A stretch of DNA of 16,765 bases, taken from NCBI GenBank assembly GCA_030037185.1, contig JASHRR010000450.1:1-16765 (forward strand). The letters are read 5' to 3'. The notes beneath the pieces are model-generated. The model did not search any database. It had not been told where the DNA came from and worked only from the letters and a program-made list of their open reading frames with translations. Positions 1 through 9,031 of the stretch are shown in pieces; positions within the stretch are counted from its first letter, which is position 1; the number at the start of each line of letters is the position of its first letter. A program made the position numbers and the translations under genes. The stretch comes from Xanthobacteraceae bacterium (GTDB lineage: Bacteria > Pseudomonadota > Alphaproteobacteria > Rhizobiales > Xanthobacteraceae).

Positions 1-281
1 CAATGCGCCGGGCGGGAACGACTGTGAGGCCGGATCGCGGTACGGATCACCTCGTCACCGACGGCCCCTTCTCCTTTACGCGCAATCCGCTCTACGTCGC
101 CGGCACCATGCTTGTAGCGGGGATTGGACTGGTCTCGGCCATTGCGTGGTTTTTGCTCCTCGCGCTCCTCGCCGCATTCGCAGTGCAAAAACTCGCCATC
201 GAGCGGGAGGAAAGACATCTGCAAGCGCGATTCGGGGAGACCTATCTGGATTATGCCAGTCGCGTGCGGCGATGGATTTAG
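1..281 (+). CDS. Isoprenylcysteine carboxyl methyltransferase-family membrane protein, C-terminal part (5' end outside window)
   Basis: About 92 C-terminal residues are visible; the reading frame is open to the left edge, so the true start lies outside and the ATG at position 3 is probably internal. Seen: a segment RNPLYVAG, then about 25 hydrophobic residues that would span the membrane once or twice, then EREERHLQARFGETYLDY and a short basic tail. The pattern G-P-F-x-x-x-R-N-P-L-Y followed by E-E-x-x-L-x-x-x-F-G-x-x-Y-x-x-Y is typical of the ICMT/phospholipid N-methyltransferase (PEMT-like) superfamily, whose conserved SAM and active-site region lies at the C-terminus. In bacteria these membrane proteins are mostly of unknown substrate, since prenylated CaaX proteins are absent. 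Family assignment is good; the substrate is not known. It does not obviously share an operon with recN, from which it is separated by 308 bp. Confidence 0.85.
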   Translation, partial: MRRAGTTVRPDRGTDHLVTDGPFSFTRNPLYVAGTMLVAGIGLVSAIAWFLLLALLAAFAVQKLAIEREERHLQARFGETYLDYASRVRRWI

Positions 282-589
282 TTGGCCCATGTCGAGGGAG
301 TGCTCGAAGCGCTTGCTCGCATCGCCGAGTTATCGAGTGAAGGGGTCGGCTCCATGTTCTCTCACTTCCGATGTCGCGGCGCGCACCCCACACAACGACT
401 GGCCCCGCACCAGGAACGCCAACTTGGCTTTCTCCAACATCGCTTGCCTACGAGATACAGAACTGCCATCGGGCAGCAGCGACGACGTCTTATTTCTCGT
501 TGTGAATCAATGCCTAGTGCTATAGTGGTGAGAGTGAGTCGCACCGCACCTGGTTGAACGGCGCTGACCGGAATACCACGGGGGGCCCC
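282..589. other. 308-bp gap without a convincing gene
   Basis: No open frame here resembles a known protein or has a clear ribosome binding site. The longest forward frame (282-557) runs into the recN start region and looks like low-complexity noise. A 36-codon minus-strand frame (330-440), beginning MLEKAKLAFLVRGQ, is the only protein-like short frame, but it has only a weak Shine-Dalgarno match. A weak sigma70-like pair, TTGTGA (500-505) and TATAGT (521-526), with a short 15-bp spacer lies about 65 bp before recN and could drive it. I found no alphaproteobacterial LexA site (GTTC-N7-GTTC) although recN is SOS-controlled in several bacteria. Confidence 0.4.
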
Positions 590-2251
590 ATGCTGATCCG
601 GCTCTCGATCCGCGACATCGTCCTGATCGATCGCCTCGACATTGATTTTGCTGCCGGCCTATCCGTGATGACCGGCGAGACCGGCGCCGGAAAATCGATC
701 CTGCTCGATTCATTTGCGCTGGCGCTCGGTGCGCGCGGCGATTCCGGTCTCGTGCGGCACGGGGCCGAGCAGGGTCAGGTGACGGCGGCATTCGACCTGG
801 CATCGGATCACCCGGTGCGGGCCATCCTCAAGGCAAATGACATTGCATCCGAGGACGATTTGATCCTGCGGCGCGTGCAGTTCGCCGACGGTCGGACCCG
901 CGCGTTCCTCAACGATCAGCCGGTTGCGGTGCAGGTGCTGCGCAGCGTCGGCAGCGCGCTGGTAGAAATCCATGGCCAGCATGACGACCGCGCCCTGGTG
1001 GATGCTGCGACGCACCGGCGATTGATCGACGCCTACGGGAGCCTTCAAACCGAAGCCGCCGAGGTCGCCCGGCTGTGGACACTCTGCCGCCAGGCCGAGC
1101 AGCTCCTGGGGCAGCACCGCGCCGAGGTCGAGCGTGCCCAGCGTGAGGCCGATTGGCTGCGCCACGCGGCCAAAGAGCTGGCGGAGCTTGCGCCCGAGCT
1201 TGGCGAGGAAACCACGCTGGCGGAACGGCGAACCGGCATCATGCAGGCTGAAAAGATCGCCACGGATCTGCGCGAGGCTCAGACCGCGGTGTCCGGCAGC
1301 GGCTCACCGGCGCTGGCGGCTGCCGTGCGCCGGCTGGAGCGGCGCCAGGCCCAGGCGCCCAGCCTTGTCGAGCCGGCCATCAAGGCGCTTGATGCGGCCC
1401 TGACGGCGCTCGAGGAGGCAAGCCATCATATCGATCGGGCGCTCGCTGCGGCCGCGTTTGACCCTCATGTCCTGGAACGCATCGAGGAGCGCCTGTTTGC
1501 GCTACGCGCCGCCGGACGGAAATACAATGCCCCGGTCGATCAGCTTGGGGCCTTGAGCGAGCGCTATGGCGCCGATCTTGCTTTGCTCGATGCCGGCGCG
1601 GCGCGGCTTGCCGCGCTCGAAAAAGAGGCCGCCGCCGCCGGCGGGCGCTACGCCAAGGCGGCGGCGGCCCTTTCCTGCCATCGCCGCGAGGTTGCCGCGG
1701 CGCTGGACAAGGCCGTGAACGGTGAGCTCAAACCGCTCAAGCTCGATCAGGCGCAGTTCACAACCGCGATCAAAACGACCCCCGATGACCCCGGGCCGGA
1801 CGGCATCGACCGGCTGGAGTTCTGGGTGCGCACCAATCCGGGCACCCCGGCGGGGCCGCTGATGAAGGTGGCCTCGGGCGGCGAGCTTGCCCGCTTCATG
1901 CTGGCGCTCAAGGTGGTGATTGCCGACCGCGGCTCCGCGCCGAGCCTGGTGTTCGACGAAATCGACACCGGGGTTGGCGGCGCGGTTGCCGACGCGATCG
2001 GGGCGCGCCTCGCCCGCCTTGCGGGTCGCGTGCAAGTGCTGGCCGTCACGCACGCGCCCCAGGTCGCAGCGCGCGCCGATCACCATTATCTCATCACCAA
2101 AGACGCCCTTGCGAAAGGCAAAGGGATCGTCACGAGGATTGCAGAGCTTGCGCCGGAGCTGCGACGAGAGGAAATTGCCCGCATGCTGGCCGGCGCCGAA
2201 GTCACGTTCGAGGCCCGCGCAGCCGCCGAACGGCTGATGCGGGCCGGGTGA
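590..2251 (+). CDS. recN: DNA repair protein RecN
   Basis: 553 residues, the usual RecN length. RecN is an SMC-like ATPase that acts in the cytoplasm at double-strand breaks and supports RecA-dependent recombinational repair. Seen: Walker A GETGAGKS at residues 29-36, EIHGQHD at about 127-133, a long Ala/Glu/Arg-rich middle (about 150-380) expected to form the short coiled-coil arms, the ABC signature SGGELAR at 429-435, Walker B LVFDEIDTG at 453-461 with catalytic E457, and the H-loop histidine at 488 (VTHAPQ). An upstream in-frame TTG at 554 would add 12 residues, but the ATG at 590 gives the family-standard N-terminus MLIRLSIRDIVLID, so 590 is preferred; the ribosome binding site there is weak. 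In many Hyphomicrobiales recN is followed directly by ligA; here two other genes intervene. Confidence 0.97.
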   Translation: MLIRLSIRDIVLIDRLDIDFAAGLSVMTGETGAGKSILLDSFALALGARGDSGLVRHGAEQGQVTAAFDLASDHPVRAILKANDIASEDDLILRRVQFADGRTRAFLNDQPVAVQVLRSVGSALVEIHGQHDDRALVDAATHRRLIDAYGSLQTEAAEVARLWTLCRQAEQLLGQHRAEVERAQREADWLRHAAKELAELAPELGEETTLAERRTGIMQAEKIATDLREAQTAVSGSGSPALAAAVRRLERRQAQAPSLVEPAIKALDAALTALEEASHHIDRALAAAAFDPHVLERIEERLFALRAAGRKYNAPVDQLGALSERYGADLALLDAGAARLAALEKEAAAAGGRYAKAAAALSCHRREVAAALDKAVNGELKPLKLDQAQFTTAIKTTPDDPGPDGIDRLEFWVRTNPGTPAGPLMKVASGGELARFMLALKVVIADRGSAPSLVFDEIDTGVGGAVADAIGARLARLAGRVQVLAVTHAPQVAARADHHYLITKDALAKGKGIVTRIAELAPELRREEIARMLAGAEVTFEARAAAERLMRAG

Positions 2252-2272
2252 CGGTCGCTTCGACGGTCGCTT
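2251..2272 (+). repeat. Two direct copies of ACGGTCGCTT, period 12, at the recN stop codon
   Basis: ACGGTCGCTT occurs at 2251-2260 and again at 2263-2272, starting on the last base of the recN TGA. The 9-mer ACGGTCGCT recurs once more at 2929-2937, inside the hairpin downstream of the heme-protein gene, where an inverted 8-mer AGCGACCG (2919-2926) also lies. The copies therefore flank that gene. This could be a relic of insertion, a transcription-end element or chance; function unknown. Confidence 0.55.
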
Positions 2273-2341
2273 GCTCGATAAGGCGAAACAATTCAAATAC
2301 CGTCGCGCTGGGCTCAGGCTTCTGCTAATGTTAAAGTAAAG

Positions 2342-2359
2342 TTTGTTTGGCCAAACAAA
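2342..2359. promoter_or_regulatory. 18-bp perfect palindrome upstream of the heme-protein gene, candidate operator
   Basis: TTTGTTTGGCCAAACAAA reads identically on both strands (centre between 2350 and 2351). It lies 15 bp before the ATG at 2375 and immediately ahead of the Shine-Dalgarno GGGAGGA. In RNA the AT-rich arms would form only a weak stem, so a dimeric repressor or activator site on DNA is the more natural reading. Surrounding DNA (2291-2340) is AT-rich for this genome, as expected of a promoter, but no well-spaced -35/-10 pair stands out. Confidence 0.55.
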
Positions 2360-2374
2360 ACCGGGAGGATTGGA

Positions 2375-2818
2375 ATGTCAGTTCGCATCGTTGTCGCAGC
2401 CGCCGTTTCGGCATTCGCACTCGCCGCGGCGTTGCCGGCCTCTCATGCGGCCGATGCGCCGGACTTTGACTACTTCAAGGCCAAGGTGCAGCCGATCTTC
2501 CTTGCCAAGCGCCCCGGCCATGCGCGCTGCGTGATGTGCCATGCGGAGGCTAACAACGCGCTCCGATTGGAGAAGCTTCCCGCGGGCCAGGAGACGTGGA
2601 ACGAAGAGCAGACCCGCAAGAATTACGAGACGGTCGTGAAGATCGTGCAGGCGGCGGACGACCCGCTGCAGAGCAAGATTCTCATCCATCCGCTCGCCCC
2701 GGAAGCAGGCGGCGATGCCTTCCATTCGGGTGGCCGGCAGTTTGCCGACAAGAGCGATCCCAGTTGGAAGACCATTGCGGCCTGGGCGACGGGCACGACG
2801 TTGTCCGGCAAGAAATGA
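2375..2818 (+). CDS. Small exported c-type heme protein
   Basis: 147 residues. Residues 1-25 form a signal peptide (basic start, hydrophobic Val/Ala/Leu core, SHA-A cleavage site), so the protein is exported. A single heme-attachment motif CVMCH lies at 52-56, preceded by FDYFKAKVQPIFLAKRPGHA; this N-terminal layout (F-x-x-K-V-x-P-I-F, then C-x-x-C-H) resembles the 'planctomycete-type' cytochrome c domain. Later parts include SKILIHPLAPEAGG (100-113) and a C-terminal SDPSWKTIAAWATG, also typical of that domain. Which residue, if any, is the second iron ligand is not clear. The start is firm: GGGAGGA lies 6-7 bp before the ATG. The gene sits between recN and ligA and points toward the beta-propeller gene on the other strand. 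A periplasmic electron-transfer role is inference. Confidence 0.78.
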   Translation: MSVRIVVAAAVSAFALAAALPASHAADAPDFDYFKAKVQPIFLAKRPGHARCVMCHAEANNALRLEKLPAGQETWNEEQTRKNYETVVKIVQAADDPLQSKILIHPLAPEAGGDAFHSGGRQFADKSDPSWKTIAAWATGTTLSGKK

Positions 2819-2878
2819 ACTAAACACGCGGGCACGGCTGCGGGATGCGCGCGTTTGGCTGGCGTCCCTCATCGACAT

Positions 2879-2939
2879 TGCCGGCCGTACCGGCAGCCCC
2901 GTGACCGCGTCTCCCTGGAGCGACCGCAACGGTCGCTCC
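2879..2939. terminator. Hairpins in the convergent gap between the heme-protein and beta-propeller genes
   Basis: Two inverted repeats lie here. The stronger is GGAGCGACCG (2917-2926), loop CAA, CGGTCGCTCC (2930-2939): ten perfect pairs with a three-base loop. The weaker is TGCCGG (2879-2884) with CCGGCA (2890-2895). Neither is followed by a T-run on either strand, so this is not a textbook intrinsic terminator, but its position between two converging stop codons fits a bidirectional transcription end or a protective 3' hairpin. Confidence 0.5.
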
Positions 2940-3034
2940 GGCACATCTACCCTAGCGCCCGCCCGATTCGCAGCCGCGCCCGGAGAACCGGCCACGGACG
3001 CATAATCGGCACCGGCTTGATCGCCAGTTCGCTG

Positions 3035-4147
3035 TTAATGCAGCGATGCCCGCTTGCCAGGCTCGTCGGTGGCGGCGTGCTCGTTGTCCGGGATCACCAG
3101 GGTGTTGATGCGCTTGGGCACCTCGCCGACCGAAATGGTCTTGACGAACTTCATGTTGGGAGCATCGATCACCGACACCGAGCGCAGGCCGGCGTTGGAG
3201 ATGTAGAGATACTTGCCGTCAGGCGTGAACGTGGTCCAGTTCGCCACCGCCGAGATCGGCATCGGATTGCCGGCGACCTTGATGCTAGGCAACCCGACGC
3301 TGCCGATCTGCTTTAAAGTGTCGAGCGAATAGACATAAACCGCATTGTTCGGGATGCTGGTGACCCAAAGCGTCTTGTCGTCGGGCGCGACGCTGATGCC
3401 GTGGGACGGCTCGGCGGTGCGATAGCCGCCATGATCGAACTGCTGCGGCGGCTCCGGCAGCGGAACCTTGGTGACTTCCTTGCGTTCGGCGAAATCCACC
3501 ACCGAGAATCCGTTGAGGTTGGACATCTGGATAAAGATGCGCTTCGTCGAGCCGTCCGGATTGGTCTCGATTGCCATCGGGCGGACGCCGAGATCCATCT
3601 GCAGATCCCAGGCGAGTTTCTCGGTCGCAAGATCGAAGACATAGAGCTTCTTGGACGGGATCGAACCGCCGATCACGTATTTGCCGTCCGGCGTGACGTA
3701 GACGTTGTGCAGGCGCCCGCCATTGGTCGAGATCGTCGTTTTTAGCGTCAGCGTCTTGGCATCGACGACGTCGAGCCCGCCCTTGCCGCGCGCGACCGCG
3801 ACTACGATGCGCTCGCCATCCTTGGTCACCGCGATGTTGTTGGGGTGACCGCTGAGTTCCACCTTCTTGATGAGCGTTGCCGCCTTGCGGTCATAGACGT
3901 CGAGCGTACTTGTCTCCTCATTGCTGATATAAACCCGCGCGCCATCCGGCGAGAAGTTGACGCCGTGGGCCCCGACCACGTTCTTGATCTCCTGGACCAC
4001 CTCGTTGGTGGCGGGGTCGATGACGTGAACGCTATCGCCGGCGCTGTTGGTGACGTAAATGCGAACGGCGCTCGCCGATGCCGGCAACGGTGCGAGCGCC
4101 ACTGCCAGGACCGGTATCGCATATTTGAGGTGGGGTAATGCCTTCAT
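3035..4147 (-). CDS. Exported YVTN-family beta-propeller protein (YncE-like)
   Basis: 370 residues from the ATG at 4147. A longer frame starts at 4219, but 4147 gives a clean signal peptide (MKALPHLKYAIPVLAVALAPLPASASA) and has GAGGAG upstream, so it is chosen. The mature part is built of roughly 40-residue repeats such as YVTNSAGDSVHVIDPATNEV (31-50), VYISNEETSTLDVYDRKAAT (72-91), VYVTPDGKYVIGG (149-161) and, near the end, FTPDGKYLYISNAGLRSVSVID. These are the YVTN/NHL-like propeller blades of YncE and related periplasmic proteins; about seven blades are expected. Such proteins bind DNA, metals or partner enzymes in different bacteria, or accompany PQQ- and heme-dependent oxidation systems; no catalytic residues can be pointed to. 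It is convergent with the heme gene (217 bp between stops) and divergent from ligA (165 bp). A joint periplasmic role with the heme protein is inference. Confidence 0.88.
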   Translation of the reverse strand: MKALPHLKYAIPVLAVALAPLPASASAVRIYVTNSAGDSVHVIDPATNEVVQEIKNVVGAHGVNFSPDGARVYISNEETSTLDVYDRKAATLIKKVELSGHPNNIAVTKDGERIVVAVARGKGGLDVVDAKTLTLKTTISTNGGRLHNVYVTPDGKYVIGGSIPSKKLYVFDLATEKLAWDLQMDLGVRPMAIETNPDGSTKRIFIQMSNLNGFSVVDFAERKEVTKVPLPEPPQQFDHGGYRTAEPSHGISVAPDDKTLWVTSIPNNAVYVYSLDTLKQIGSVGLPSIKVAGNPMPISAVANWTTFTPDGKYLYISNAGLRSVSVIDAPNMKFVKTISVGEVPKRINTLVIPDNEHAATDEPGKRASLH

Positions 4148-4279
4148 GGAACGACGGCTCCTCGGATTTCGTGATTGCCGTGACAGGCTACGCGCAAGGG
4201 CCGGGACACACAAGGCCATCGTTCAAGATCGCGCGTTGGTGCAAGTGGGCGCCCCGGATTGGCACTGAAAGGTGTATGA

Positions 4280-6427
<2,148 letters not shown>

Positions 6428-6459
6428 GCGAGGTGTAGGGCCGCAAGCTGAACGCTCCC

Positions 6460-8127
6460 CTACATCACGCCATGCCCCTTTGCCTTGAGGCGCCGCATCG
6501 GCGGCGAGATCACCCGATCGGAAATCGGAACATTCCAGATCTCGGCAGTTCCCTGGGCCGCGAACTCCCGCATCAGCGATTGGAATTGCGAGAGCTCCGC
6601 CACGGTCGTTCCCCGCAAGCCGAAACCGCGGGCGATGGTGGCGAAATCGGTTCGCCCGAAGATCGCGCCGCGGTCGTCGAGGCCGTCCTGGCGTAACTTG
6701 TGGAGTTCGGCGCCGTAGGCACCGTCGTTGAGTACGCATATCAAAATGCGCACGTCATGCCGCTTGAGAGTCTCAAGTTCCTGGATGTGCATGATCAGGC
6801 TGCCGTCGCCTTCGATCAGCACGACTTTGCCGTTGTTCTTGGCGGCGGCGACGCCGATCGCGATTGCGATCGAATTGCCGATCGCCCCAAACTCCCGCAT
6901 GACGTGAAACTGCTCGGGCTTGCGGCCGCGCATGTGCGTCTGGAAATACGCCTGGTGACCCGAACCGCTCACCATCTCCCAGTCCTTCGGGATGACGCGA
7001 TCGAGTTCCGCCACCACATGACGCGGATCGAACGTGCCCGGGCTGATCGCGAATTGGGCCGTGTCGGGCGTGGCCTGCGCGATCCGCTGCGCCAGCTTGA
7101 GCGATCGGAACCCGATCTTCGTGCCGTAGCGCGCGAGTTCACGCGCGACCGCTTCCGCTGCGGCTTTCGCATCCGCCCTCACGAACAGATCGGCGGCCGG
7201 CAGCCCGTCCTTCAGGCCGCGTGGCCGCTCGTCGATCTGCGCCACGAATGCCCTGGGGAAAAGGGCGCCGCCGTCGACCGTGTAATAAGCGAGACTCGCG
7301 CCGACGGCGATGACCAGATCCGATTGGCCAAACAGCTCGCGCGCGATCTCGGAGGAAAAGCCGCCCGCCACGCCGATCGAGAAGGGATCATGATCAAACA
7401 TTCCACGCGCCGGCAGTGTGGTCGCGAGCAACGCTCCACTCGCCCGCGCTAACGCCTCGATCGCGGTCTGAGCGCCGGACCGCAACGCCCCGCGCCCCGC
7501 AATAATGATCGGCCGTTGTGCCGCAGCAAGTCGCTCGACCAGCCGGTGGAGTATCTCGGGATTTGGCGGCGTGCGGCCGGTCTCAGGAATCAAGGATGAT
7601 GACGACACATATTCGGACGCTCCCGGCAACGGGAGTTTCTGCAAATCATAGGGAACGCCCAACACCGCGGGCCTCTTCTCGTGGCGCGCGACATAGAAAG
7701 CCTCGCGCACGGAATCATACATGCGGGTCGGGCTGTGGGCGCGCACATAGTGTGCGCCGGTCGCCGTCACCAGCGGGGCCTGGTCGAACGCCTGATTGTA
7801 CCAGCGGGCGTTGATCGGGCTTTCACCGGCGAATACCACCAGCGGTATGCCGGCGCGCGATGCCGTGGTCAGCGCAGTGGCGATCTGGGTGACACCCGGG
7901 CCGCAGGTCACGGTGGCGACCCCGACCTTGCCGGTCGCGCTGTAATAACCGATCGCCATGCCGCATGCGCAATGCTCGTGCCGGGCATGAAAGACCCGCA
8001 TGCCGTCGATCTTCGACATCGCGGTGGCCCAGTGCATGTTGCCGTCGCCCATCAGGCCGAACAGGGTATCGACGCCCTCGCGCGCAAAGGCCTGAGCCAG
8101 CATCTCGTAAATCGGCAGATTGCTCAT
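6460..8127 (-). CDS. Thiamine-diphosphate-dependent enzyme, acetolactate synthase/benzoylformate decarboxylase superfamily
   Basis: 555 residues from the ATG at 8127, which has AGGA just upstream; a longer frame reaching 8616 overlaps tlyA on the other strand and lacks family similarity, so it is not used. Seen: N-terminal pyrimidine-binding domain with the catalytic glutamate E51 (ARHEHCACGMA) and a CGPG segment (75-78); a middle domain of the ALS/pyruvate-oxidase type (about 190-330); and the C-terminal diphosphate-binding domain with GDG at 440-442 and the matching N467 (GDG-x24-N). This superfamily decarboxylates 2-oxo acids and may transfer the product to an aldehyde or ketone. No ilvH-like regulatory subunit lies next to it, so biosynthetic acetolactate synthase is unlikely. 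Substrate and whether FAD is bound cannot be told from the sequence. It is transcribed away from tlyA with a 154-bp shared upstream region. Confidence 0.9.
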   Translation of the reverse strand: MSNLPIYEMLAQAFAREGVDTLFGLMGDGNMHWATAMSKIDGMRVFHARHEHCACGMAIGYYSATGKVGVATVTCGPGVTQIATALTTASRAGIPLVVFAGESPINARWYNQAFDQAPLVTATGAHYVRAHSPTRMYDSVREAFYVARHEKRPAVLGVPYDLQKLPLPGASEYVSSSSLIPETGRTPPNPEILHRLVERLAAAQRPIIIAGRGALRSGAQTAIEALARASGALLATTLPARGMFDHDPFSIGVAGGFSSEIARELFGQSDLVIAVGASLAYYTVDGGALFPRAFVAQIDERPRGLKDGLPAADLFVRADAKAAAEAVARELARYGTKIGFRSLKLAQRIAQATPDTAQFAISPGTFDPRHVVAELDRVIPKDWEMVSGSGHQAYFQTHMRGRKPEQFHVMREFGAIGNSIAIAIGVAAAKNNGKVVLIEGDGSLIMHIQELETLKRHDVRILICVLNDGAYGAELHKLRQDGLDDRGAIFGRTDFATIARGFGLRGTTVAELSQFQSLMREFAAQGTAEIWNVPISDRVISPPMRRLKAKGHGVM

Positions 8128-8151
8128 CTCGGTTCCTGCTTGAGCGAAGGA

Positions 8152-8166
8152 TTGCGCTAGGCGCAA
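8152..8166. promoter_or_regulatory. Inverted repeat TTGCGC-TAG-GCGCAA upstream of the thiamine-diphosphate enzyme
   Basis: Six perfect pairs with a three-base spacer, 25 bp upstream of the start codon at 8127 on the minus strand and in the gap shared with tlyA. It could be an operator or a leader hairpin. A very similar element (TTGCGCC-TGT-GGCGCAA) occurs at 14014-14030 downstream of cysI, which argues against gene-specific control, or is chance. Confidence 0.35.
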
Positions 8167-8281
8167 AACCGCGACAATGAGCGCACCCGCGGCCGCCAGA
8201 CCCTTGCGCGATCCGGCATCGATGTTAGTTGAGGCATAATGGCTGCGCCAGCAAGCTATAGCTCCACCGTACAGGCGATGA

Positions 8282-9031
8282 ATGAAAATACGAGCGGCCA
8301 ATCCGCCGCGTGTGCGCGCCGACATCCTCCTCGTCGAGCGTGGCTTCTTCGAAAGCCGCGCGAAAGCGCAGGCCGCAATCGCGGCCGGCCTGGTGACGGC
8401 CGACGCCAGGCCGGTGCGCAAGGCCTCGAAGGCGATCGCAGCCGGTGCCGCGCTGGTGGCCGAGCCGGCCTTTCCGTGGGTGTCGCGCGGCGGCGTCAAG
8501 CTTGATGGTGCGCTCGCCCGCTTCGGGGTCAGCATTCGCGATAGCGTCTGTCTCGACGTCGGCGCTTCAACCGGCGGATTTACCCAGGTGCTGCTGGCCC
8601 GCGGCGCGCGGCGCATCTATGCGGTCGACGTGGGGACCGGCCAGCTTCATCCGTGTCTGCGCAACGAGCCGAAGATCGTGTGGTTGGAGCGCACCGACAT
8701 CCGCACCCTCGATCGGCAGCGGCTCGCCGAACTGCCTGGTTTCATCGTCATCGATGTAAGCTTCATTTCCCTCAAACACGTGCTGCCCGCCGCCCTCGCG
8801 GTTGCGGCCCGGCCAGCCCATATCGTTGCACTGGTGAAGCCGCAGTTCGAAGCGCCGCGCGCCCGTCTCAAGAAAGGAATCGTGCGCGAACCGACCGTCC
8901 GCGAAGCAGTCGTTGCTGACATCGCAGCCCATGCCGCGTCGCTCGGCTGCCGCGACATCGTGAGCTTTGCCTCGCCGATCGCCGGCGGCGACGGCAACCT
9001 TGAATTTTTCCTCGGGGCAAAGTTTGGTTGA
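8282..9031 (+). CDS. tlyA: TlyA-family rRNA 2'-O-ribose methyltransferase
   Basis: 249 residues, standard length. TlyA proteins methylate ribose 2'-hydroxyls of 16S and 23S rRNA using S-adenosylmethionine (C1409 and C1920 in the mycobacterial enzyme); members are often misnamed hemolysins. Seen: an N-terminal S4 RNA-binding domain (about 10-65, with [19 protein letters not shown]), the FtsJ-like motif [16 protein letters not shown] (90-105), VDVGTGQLH (115-123), VIDVSFISL (156-164) and VALVKPQFE (182-190). K73, D158, K186 and E241 are plausible members of the K-D-K-E catalytic tetrad of ribose methyltransferases. An ATG at 8278 is in another frame. The gene overlaps the following methyltransferase by a few bases, suggesting coupled translation. 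In many Hyphomicrobiales tlyA follows dxs; here its upstream neighbour is the divergent thiamine-diphosphate enzyme instead. Confidence 0.93.
   Translation: MKIRAANPPRVRADILLVERGFFESRAKAQAAIAAGLVTADARPVRKASKAIAAGAALVAEPAFPWVSRGGVKLDGALARFGVSIRDSVCLDVGASTGGFTQVLLARGARRIYAVDVGTGQLHPCLRNEPKIVWLERTDIRTLDRQRLAELPGFIVIDVSFISLKHVLPAALAVAARPAHIVALVKPQFEAPRARLKKGIVREPTVREAVVADIAAHAASLGCRDIVSFASPIAGGDGNLEFFLGAKFG

Noticed and set aside
1502..2296. 264-codon minus-strand frame in recN
   Set aside because: Antisense to the recN ATPase region; shadow frame.
6700..7452. 250-codon plus-strand frame
   Set aside because: Antisense to the thiamine-diphosphate enzyme and without motifs.
8128..8616. N-terminal extension of the thiamine-diphosphate enzyme
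   Set aside because: Lacks family similarity and would overlap tlyA; the ATG at 8127 has its own ribosome binding site and the expected N-terminus.
8967..9023. Upstream ATG start for the RNA methyltransferase
   Set aside because: Adds 19 residues read out of tlyA coding sequence in another frame, with no family match; TTG at 9024 fits the family N-terminus.
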